Assembly: GCF_002741985.1 (NCBI RefSeq)
Contig: NZ_APHW01000014.1
Location: 232,813 to 296,812 of the forward strand
Length of the DNA stretch: 64,000 bases
Source: Vibrio rotiferianus CAIM 577 = LMG 21460
GTDB taxonomy: Bacteria; Pseudomonadota; Gammaproteobacteria; Enterobacterales; Vibrionaceae
Reading direction: 5' to 3'
The position numbers and the translations under genes were made by a program. Positions within the stretch are counted from its first letter, which is position 1, and each line of letters opens with the position of its first letter. Below are positions 54,601 to 61,400 of this stretch, one piece after another. The notes below the pieces were generated by a model that did not search any database, was not told where the DNA came from, and worked only from the letters and a program-made list of their open reading frames with translations.

Positions 54601-56040
54601 CGTGGTATCCACTGTTGCAGTGAACATGGTGATGCCCGCTGGGACGGTGATTTGTCCGGTATTGGCGTCGTAGGTCACGCCATCACTGAACACGATGTTG
54701 GACACGTTTGTATCGTAATCATCATCACCTGCCGTGCCGTTTAACAAACCAATCATGTAGGTTTGATCGCTGCTGCTGGCGTTACTTAGCGTCACTTTAA
54801 ACTCTGCGGCTTGACCTTCGGGTACGGTCTCGCCAACCAAAGCGACATCGGTAATAGTTGGCACACCATCATCATCAATAATGGTCGCTGTGCCAGTCAC
54901 TCCACCGACTTGCAGGTCGAAGGTTTCATCTGGCTCATCGATGGTGTCTTGCGTGGTGTCCACTGTTGCAGTGAACATAGTGACGCCCGCTGGGACGGTG
55001 ATTTGTCCGGTATTGGCGTCGTAGGTCACGCCATCGCTGAACACAATGTTGGACACGTTGGTGTCGTAATCATCATCACCTGCCGTGCCGTTGACTAAGC
55101 CAATCGTGTAAGTTTGGTCGCTACTGCTGGCATTACTTAACGTCACTTTAAACTCAGCGGGTTGCCCTTCTGGTACGGTCTCCCCAACCAAAGCCACATC
55201 GGTAACCGTAGGCATATCATCGTTATCAACGATAATTGCCGTTCCCTGAACAGGAGTCTGCTGTGCTGTGGTAGTCCCGGATAGCGTAAACGACTCATCA
55301 CCTTCAGTGATGTCGTCCTCTATAGTAGGGATAGTAAGTTGTAGTCCGCTTTCACCGCTAGGTAGAGTAACGATCAGCTCCCCTTGTGGACCTAGTTGAG
55401 GGTTTACAACCGTGCCATCTGGAAGAGAAATTTCGACCAACAGACTATCAAAGTCCTGTCCATCAAAAGCAGTTCCATCATTGAGAATAAGTGTTAACTC
55501 AGTATCCTGGCTACCTGGTTGATCTAAGGTAATATCAAATACAACATTTTCACCCTCGTTAATAGTTGGACTACTAATATCTTGAATCACCGGAAGGGTA
55601 AGTAATTCCCCTGATTGGAAACTTTGGAAAAGTTCTAGTAGAGATAAGATTTGTGTATTTGAAAGTACTCCGAAACCACTAGCGTTAGTCTCAAACAAAG
55701 TTGCGGCCAGACTTTCAGCCCCAGTTCTGTCAATTGCTCCCGTCACTTGAGGACTTGAACCCAACCCTTCACCTGCAGCCGGATTAAATTCTTCTCCAAG
55801 TTCTGCAGGATCAAGACCTTGTGCAATCGCTTCAAATACTTGTTGAACATCTGATGTGATATCTTGGGTTGTGCCGTCTCTTCCCACTCTTTGTATTGTC
55901 ACATCATTCGGTTGAGAAAGCTCTTGAATAACCAGTTCTCCAGATAATGGAGACTCGCCATTTTCTAGTTGCTTAATGTTGCCATCAAGGCCAATAACTA
56001 CTGTCGTACCTAACAAGGTACGTAAATCGATTTGTCCCAT
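51616..56040 (-). CDS. LapA-like RTX adhesin 1 with retention module, 1474 aa
   Basis: A large cell-surface adhesin for type I secretion. Residues 1-95 form a LapA-type retention module (GTTVVIGLDGNIKQLE) ending in a PAAG motif at 87-90, where LapG-type proteases cut. A Calx-beta-like region follows, with three 117-residue repeats (about 276-626) and three 125-residue repeats (about 630-1005). A unique region comes next, then RTX nonapeptides near 1337-1375 (GNDILIGGLGDDLLTGGGGND) that bind calcium, and a type I secretion C-terminus. I start at 56040 because GAGG lies seven bases ahead. It is divergent from the TolC-OmpA pair. LapD/LapG are not in view. Confidence 0.88.
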   Translation of the reverse strand: MGQIDLRTLLGTTVVIGLDGNIKQLENGESPLSGELVIQELSQPNDVTIQRVGRDGTTQDITSDVQQVFEAIAQGLDPAELGEEFNPAAGEGLGSSPQVTGAIDRTGAESLAATLFETNASGFGVLSNTQILSLLELFQSFQSGELLTLPVIQDISSPTINEGENVVFDITLDQPGSQDTELTLILNDGTAFDGQDFDSLLVEISLPDGTVVNPQLGPQGELIVTLPSGESGLQLTIPTIEDDITEGDESFTLSGTTTAQQTPVQGTAIIVDNDDMPTVTDVALVGETVPEGQPAEFKVTLSNASSSDQTYTIGLVNGTAGDDDYDTNVSNIVFSDGVTYDANTGQITVPAGVTMFTATVDTTQDTIDEPDETFDLQVGGVTGTATIIDDDGVPTITDVALVGETVPEGQAAEFKVTLSNASSSDQTYMIGLLNGTAGDDDYDTNVSNIVFSDGVTYDANTGQITVPAGITMFTATVDTTQDTIDEPDETFDLQVGGVTGTATIIDDDGVPTITDVALVGDTVPEGQPAEFKVTLSNASSSDQTYAIGLFNGTAGDNDYDTNVSNIVFSDGVTYDANTGQITVPAGVTMFTAIVDTTQDTIDEPDETFDLQVGGVTGTATIQDDDDTLVPPPVVTEVGIDLDTGDTRVPEGDDAVFTVKLSNTSATSTAFDIGLLNGTATIDDYDEALDNLTFNNGVTYDPVNQQIIVPAGIDEFTVAVSTEPDSIDEPDETFFLNVGGVAGIATIVDDDEPPVPPPVVIEVGIDLATGDTRVPEGDDAVFTVKLSNTSATSTAFDIGLLNGTATIDDYDEVLDNLTFNNGVTYDPVNQQIIVPAGVDEFTVAVSTEPDSIDEPDETFFLNVGGVAGTATIVDDDEPPVPPPVVIEVGIDLATGDTRVPEGDDAVFTVKLSNTSATSTAFDIGLLNGTATIDDYDEALDNLTFNNGVTYDPVNQQIIVPAGVDEFTVTVGTVPDTIDEPDETFFLNVGGVQGTATIVDDDLPNTPPTVRDFGILLDIEDGIFPVQDVDFDSVTGAGLQRVEDLEDDAVTANDGDIEIEIIELPSFGELFFVDENNREVIIDQDFINDSSSKLYEDTEVKYRLTEDFFDEQSFDSQDLLDEFDKDFLADSVDVNGLSFYGGTIDSNGDFVNNAQIKVDFAAQQVGLVVVSPGETGQGDEISTSEFIAIDLDDGLEAKEARLNLASLNDRFNSGAAWINVYFYMDGVLAETQVIQTDDIVFTGNQQGFATVAISSGSFDEIRLFPETDSASDKASFTLVGTQITSFNNVNDSFDYQAVDSGGLTSTDTATVDIEFSNVSVDAVEASAVQVASMQANNIVQGTDQDDTLVGTDGNDILIGGLGDDLLTGGGGNDVFKWTEMDDATDTVTDFGDGDSLDFVDLFDGVTEYDLSILLDDLSSGDYAGQVDDVSVSVTESGINSTLTINKDGQQLEVNFDGASAADIANSLISNLEQLRE
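53030..54150 (-). repeat. Three tandem 375-base repeats in adhesin 1
   Basis: Units spaced exactly 375 bases apart (markers at 53171, 53546 and 53921) encode 125-residue domains with EGDDAVFTVKLSNTSATS and DEPDETFFLNVGGV. Long stretches are identical at DNA level, so copy number could change by recombination. Confidence 0.85.
54140..55215 (-). repeat. Three tandem 351-base repeats in adhesin 1
   Basis: Units 351 bases apart (markers at 54490, 54841 and 55192) encode 117-residue domains with PEGQPAEFKVTLSNASSSDQ and DEPDETFDLQVGGVTGTA. They are related to the 375-base set but form their own, more similar group. Confidence 0.85.
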
Positions 56041-56427
56041 ATTTACCTCGCCTGCCCTTGGCTTAGTCAAATATTTGTCACCCCAATATTTACGACTATA
56101 GTTTAGTCAAATCATCGTTTTTTCGCTGTTTTAACCTTGCTTAATCCACCTTTGACTTTAAGGGGCGAAGTCAAATTAGTGGCTCAAGCAAAAAAGCTCT
56201 TGAAACGACTATCTTATTAATAGTTAGAACCTTTTTGATTAACTTTAAACAGGAAAGATCCGTTGCATATGCTATGGTTTACTTAAGGAATAAGCAGCAT
56301 TTGGTGATAAATGCCTAGGCATAACAGTAAGTTGAGAATTATGTTCTTACTCGTTGTTATTTGTATCTGTCGGTCTTAGATTTGAGACAGGCCCGACAAT
56401 ACTTATCCATATTTTAGGAGAACTACT
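56041..56427. promoter_or_regulatory. Divergent control region of adhesin 1 and the TolC-OmpA operon
   Basis: TTTGACTT (56151-56158) and AAGTCAAA (56168-56175) form a perfect eight-base inverted repeat. Two more direct copies of AGTCAAAT lie at 56065-56072 and 56105-56112, nearer adhesin 1. The repeated element looks like a transcription factor site. I cannot tie it to a named regulator. No gene is seen in these 387 bases. Confidence 0.5.
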
Positions 56428-57741
56428 GTGAAATGGACTCAACTAACCATCGCTTGTTGCAGTGGCCTAATTGCATCGTTTTCTGCGTTTGGGCAAACAC
56501 TAGAACAGGCTGTGGCTCTTACATTGAAAAACAACCCCGACATTAAAAGTGCATTTAACGAATTCACCAGTAGGAAATACGTCAATGATGCATCTTCAGG
56601 AGCGTATCTTCCGAAGGTTGATCTTGATGCTGGCATCGGGTACGAGGGGATTGATCCTGCTGATCTTGACCGTAGTGAAACCGACTTAACAAGAAAAGAA
56701 GCATCAATCACGCTAACGCAACTTATTTGGGATGGTTCTTCCACACTCAATGACATTGATCGTACTGCGGCCGATGCCGAATCTTTGAGGTACCAACTAC
56801 TTGCCGATGCTTCAGACAAAGCACTCGAAGTAACAAAAGTCTATCTTGATGCCGTGAAAGCATACGAAATATTAACGCTTTCAGAAAACAACCTAGCCGT
56901 TCATAAAAAGATATATGTAGACATTAAAAAGCGTGTTACCTCCGGGATTGGATCTACTGCAGACCTCACTCAGGTTGAAGCTCGCTTGGCAAAAGCCCAT
57001 GGTAACTTGGCTGCCGCTCAGAACAATTTGTATGACTCACATACTATGTTCACCCGATTAGTTGGACAGACTCCGCAAGGACTCATTTTCCCAAGAGCAG
57101 ACGAGAACTACCTACCAAACACAGTTGATGATGCTGTTGGAGAAGCGTTTGACCAACATCCTGTTATTCAAGTTGCGATTGCCGATGTCGATTCAGCCAA
57201 GTTTCAGTACAAGCAATCAAAAGGCGTCAACTACCCTACACTTTCGTTGGAGGCATCCCAAACCTGGCGAGATGATGCAGGAGGCATTGAAGGCAGCAGT
57301 GATGAGACCACTGCAATGTTGAGAATGCGCTACAACCTGTACAACGGTGGTAGTGACGCTGCAAACAGTGAAAACTTCGCCTACCAATTGAATAAAGCAA
57401 AAGACTTGCGTGAAAGTGCTTATCAAAACGTGGAAGAAGGATTGCGACTTTCTTGGAGTGCGCTTGACTTAACTCTGCAACAAAAAGAGTTTCTTGCCGA
57501 CCATGTAGATTCCGCAGCAGAAACCGTTATTGCCTATGAGAAGCAGTATCGGATCGGTAAGCGAACGTTATTGGATTTACTGAATACAGAAAACGAACTG
57601 TTTCAGGCACGAAAAGACTACTTAGATGCAAAATATTCAGAACAATACGCTAAATATCGAGTGATGAATGCCACGGGAGAGTTATTGAATGCTTTACGAA
57701 TTGATGTCCCTCAAGAATGGTTAGAGAAAGTGGAGTATTAA
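56428..57741 (+). CDS. TolC-family outer-membrane channel for type I secretion, 437 aa
   Basis: A signal peptide (TIACCSGLIASFSAFG, mature from QTLEQAVALTL) precedes two similar halves rich in heptad helices, as in TolC/LapE/AggA. Typical blocks are LEQAVALTLKNNPDI, RVTSGIGSTADLTQVEARLAKA and YRIGKRTLLDLLNTENELFQA. The GTG start has AGGAG seven bases ahead. It is divergent from adhesin 1 and followed one base later by the OmpA-like gene. By position it is probably the outer-membrane exit for adhesins 1 and 2, though the genes for the inner-membrane parts are not in the window. Confidence 0.88.
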   Translation: MKWTQLTIACCSGLIASFSAFGQTLEQAVALTLKNNPDIKSAFNEFTSRKYVNDASSGAYLPKVDLDAGIGYEGIDPADLDRSETDLTRKEASITLTQLIWDGSSTLNDIDRTAADAESLRYQLLADASDKALEVTKVYLDAVKAYEILTLSENNLAVHKKIYVDIKKRVTSGIGSTADLTQVEARLAKAHGNLAAAQNNLYDSHTMFTRLVGQTPQGLIFPRADENYLPNTVDDAVGEAFDQHPVIQVAIADVDSAKFQYKQSKGVNYPTLSLEASQTWRDDAGGIEGSSDETTAMLRMRYNLYNGGSDAANSENFAYQLNKAKDLRESAYQNVEEGLRLSWSALDLTLQQKEFLADHVDSAAETVIAYEKQYRIGKRTLLDLLNTENELFQARKDYLDAKYSEQYAKYRVMNATGELLNALRIDVPQEWLEKVEY

Positions 57742-57742
57742 T

Positions 57743-58360
57743 ATGAAAGCGTTATTACTAGGTCTTTCAGTACTTATTATCTTCGGCTGCAGTTCTAGCA
57801 ATGAAACTGGAGATGAGTATGATTACATTCCAACACCTATAGCTGATCAGTCCGCCGATCAATTGGATGATGATCAAGATGGTGTAATCAATCATAGGGA
57901 TTTATGCCCAGGAACACCTATTGGTTCAGAGCTTGATAATGATGGGTGTGGAGAGTACGCAAAATCTTCACAAAAAATGCAAATTAGAGTGTTATTTGCG
58001 AACGACTCCGACGCCATCAACCCAATTTTTGCAAAACAGATTAGTGACCTGTCGAACTTCCTGAAAGAGTACCCAAGTACATCAATAGAGCTTAAAGGCT
58101 ACACAAGCATCACGGGTACTGACGAACACAATTTAGATTTGTCGAAAAGACGAGCTGAGAATGTGCGCCAAGAACTTATTAAAAATGGCATTTCACCTGA
58201 CCGCTTAAGGATAGTGGGTTTCGGAGAAACAAAATTGGCTTCTTTCGGTACCGATGAGATCAGCCATGCTCTAAACAGACGGGTTACAGCCACCGTCATT
58301 GGCTACAAAGGCGAAGTGAAACAGGAATGGACTATTTTTACCGCACTTCCTAAAAGCTAA
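57743..58360 (+). CDS. OmpA-like lipoprotein with calcium-binding type 3 repeats, 205 aa
   Basis: A lipoprotein signal ends in LIIFGC, with the lipidated Cys at residue 16. An acidic segment with two thrombospondin type 3-like calcium motifs follows (DDDQDGVINHRDLCP, DNDGCG). The OmpA C-terminal domain binds peptidoglycan through NLDLSKRRAENV and an aspartate in the preceding strand-turn. It starts one base after the TolC gene stops, so they are co-translated. TolC plus OmpA-like pairs occur at LapA-type loci in Shewanella and relatives, where the OmpA protein may anchor the secretion machine to the wall. Confidence 0.88.
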   Translation: MKALLLGLSVLIIFGCSSSNETGDEYDYIPTPIADQSADQLDDDQDGVINHRDLCPGTPIGSELDNDGCGEYAKSSQKMQIRVLFANDSDAINPIFAKQISDLSNFLKEYPSTSIELKGYTSITGTDEHNLDLSKRRAENVRQELIKNGISPDRLRIVGFGETKLASFGTDEISHALNRRVTATVIGYKGEVKQEWTIFTALPKS

Positions 58361-58378
58361 AAGTACCACTAGATCAAC

Positions 58379-58412
58379 AAAGGGGCTTGTCATTAGCCCC
58401 TTTGATTTATTT
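58379..58412. terminator. Bidirectional terminator between OmpA-like gene and adhesin 2
   Basis: AAAGGGGCT / AGCCCCTTT arms with a seven-base loop and T-rich tails lie between the convergent genes. Confidence 0.8.
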
Positions 58413-58428
58413 TTGCCAACAAGTGTAA

Positions 58429-61400
58429 CTAATCGCTATGTTTAAGCCCACCTTGTTCAAATAAATAAGCAGTTAAATCTGCAGCACTCAAACCATCGAA
58501 CTCAATAGACATTGACTTACCGTCTTGATTAATCGTTAACGCCGCCCCTGTTTGTGAATCCTCAATCGAAATTACACTTTGCAGATTGTCATCAGGAATC
58601 GTATCCAACAACTCGGAGATATCGTTGAAGGTGACACCTTCCAAGACTTCGGACAAATCAAGAATATCCTCATCGACAGTGAAATCTTTAATACGGTCAA
58701 CAGCGCCATTTTCAACATCTACCCACGCAAAAATATCTGCACCATCATCACCAATTAGAATATCGTTTCCTAGACCACCAACTAAGATATCATTACCGCT
58801 ACCACCCGAAATGGTATCTTCACCGGCCTCGCCTAATAAGTAATCATCACCACCTCTGCCATACAGAGTATCATCATCATTACCGCCACGAATACCATCA
58901 GAGCCATTGTCTGAACCCCAGATAGTATCGTTACCATCTCCACCATAAGCGGCTAAGTTACCCCCTTGGCTAGTGACAACATCATCACCAGATCCCAGAT
59001 TTACCGTATCAGTCACAGGTTGAACTTCACTTTCTACACTCTGTAGCAGGGCTCCATAAGAATCATGAATCGTCTGCGTTGTACTCATAAAGTCTGCGTT
59101 TTCGAAAAAGCTTCGATCTGGAGTAGTACCATTTTCATTTGGAAGAGAACTACCCGTATCGATAACGTAGTCTCCTTTACCTATACCAAAGTCTATTCGG
59201 TCATTACTGTCACCGCTGCTAACCCTGATGTTGTCGGTCAATTCAACTTTTTGCTGGAACGGGCCTTGAGCTCCTATCGCACCATGACCACCTAGTGAGT
59301 AAGTAAAGTTCGCCGAGTTATTAATTGGCTGAGTAAGTTCAAAGGTATCATTGCCGCCGCCACCGAGGTGAACGACCTGCTGCGTTACCGAAACTGGTAT
59401 CTGAATGCTAGTTTCTGCTGAATGATTGTTGCTCACTTCCGTCGCTATGGCGGATACATTCAAATTAAACTGTCCAGACTGACTAAACTTAGCTTCAAGT
59501 GAAGTTAAGTCCCAGCCAGTAATATCGACAGGAACTGATTCTACGGTTATCTCATTGTCTGCACCATCACGTAATACCGTTCCAATCGGCACATCATCAA
59601 GTTGGATAGTTAGTCGTTCAGAGTGGTCAGCATCTACTAAGGAAGCGCTAATTTCACTTAATGCGATGAATGCTCCTTCTTCACCTGTATTCAAAGTCTC
59701 TTTGATAACAATGTCATCAATGATAATACCTAGAGTGTCTGAGCCCTTCGCTTCAAACATCACTCGATAGTTGCCAGAATCCTCAATTGGTAGTTCGATG
59801 TTTTCGAGAGTTTGATAGGTATAATCATATTCATGGAAATCAAATACTGTGACTTCAGAACTTAAAATAGGGCTGCCAGAAGCGTCAAGCTTGTATAACT
59901 TAACTACCATATCTGATGCATGGTAGTCACCACTGCGAATAGCCGCTTCAAAGTCCAATGTATATTGGGCACCAGCTCGGCAGGTGATATCTGTGAATAG
60001 ATCTTTGTCCCCATTCCGGCCTTCCAGCTCCAGTACCTGGTTGGTGGAATCACCATCTCGATAAGTTCCTTCAGTACCTACTTCGACTTTACCGCCACTA
60101 TTGCTCGTCTCCCAGACGCCAACGGTTCCACTTCCAGAAACTTTATCAATATCGACGTTGGCCACAGTACCGCGGACACTAACATCTTCAAAATCAATGG
60201 CCGCAATAGTTTTGCTAGAAATTACTTCTAAATTAGGCGTATCCGCTACAGCTACGATCTCAACATCTAAGGTATTTGACGCGCCAGTGTTGGTCGTGTA
60301 AGTGATTGTTGGAACATCCCCACTCCAATGCTCAGTAGGCGTAAATGAATAGCTACCGTTTTCATTGAGAACGAAAACCCCTTGATTGCCGAATGTGTAC
60401 TGTGTGCCAGCGTCAAACGAGCCGTCTACCCCTTCAATCGAGTAGGTATCGACTAACAACGTAGAATCTATATCCTCGTCGTTCGATAACACGTTGCCAG
60501 TCGCAGTATGATGCTCATTAGCTTTTGAAGAATCTTTATCAGTAACTGTCGGAGAGTCGACCGCTTCGACTTCAATATTCAGTCTTGCTGATGCACCAGT
60601 ATCTGTCACGTACGTAATGGCAGGTACATCACCATTCCAATTATCCGCAGCCTCAAACAAAAATTGACCATTGGCTTGGACTGTAATGAATCCCCCTTCA
60701 ATAGCGACTCGGCTTCCAATCGAGTGCACTGTATTAGAGCCAGCAATTGAGAACTCAGATACAGACTGAATAGTATCCCCATCATTATCTAAAAGGTTAC
60801 CCGATATGTCCTGTCCCTCAGTCGTCTTGACAGCATCGTCTAACGCCCTAATTTCTGAAGCATTAATCAGATTAAAGTCAATACTAATTGTTGCTTCAGA
60901 TTGTGAGCCATCAGTATCTTCTAGTGTATAAGTGAACGACTCGACCGCATCTTCTGGAATCGCATTATGTGAAGTGTTGATTACATACTCATAAGTACCG
61001 TTTTCGTTCAACGTTAATTGACCATATTGGCCTTGTAGAGCTAGGCCAATTGCACCTACAGTGCCAGTACTGCTTCTAACAGACACAACGGAAACATCAT
61101 CTTGCGCGATCTCATCTGGGCCAAAACCGTTATCTTCATAAACATTACCGGATAAAGAAGGCTCAGAGTAATTGCTATCTGGGACAAGTTTAATGGCAAG
61201 ATCGTACGATGTGTCCTGGTTCTCAGAAGTATTTATTGAGGTAACGACATTACCGTTAACATCCTTGAAGCCAACAACTTCTACAGAATATTCCTTACCA
61301 TCAAAGTTAAATGTCGCGGCTGTACTTGTAATGGTCACTATATCGTCACCGGTACCGCCGTCATTTGGTGTCTCGTTATGACCAAACTCGATGTCCAGTT

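Noticed and set aside
53030..55215. CRISPR-like array
   Set aside because: Repeat units are 351 and 375 bases long, coding, and directly adjacent with no unique spacers.
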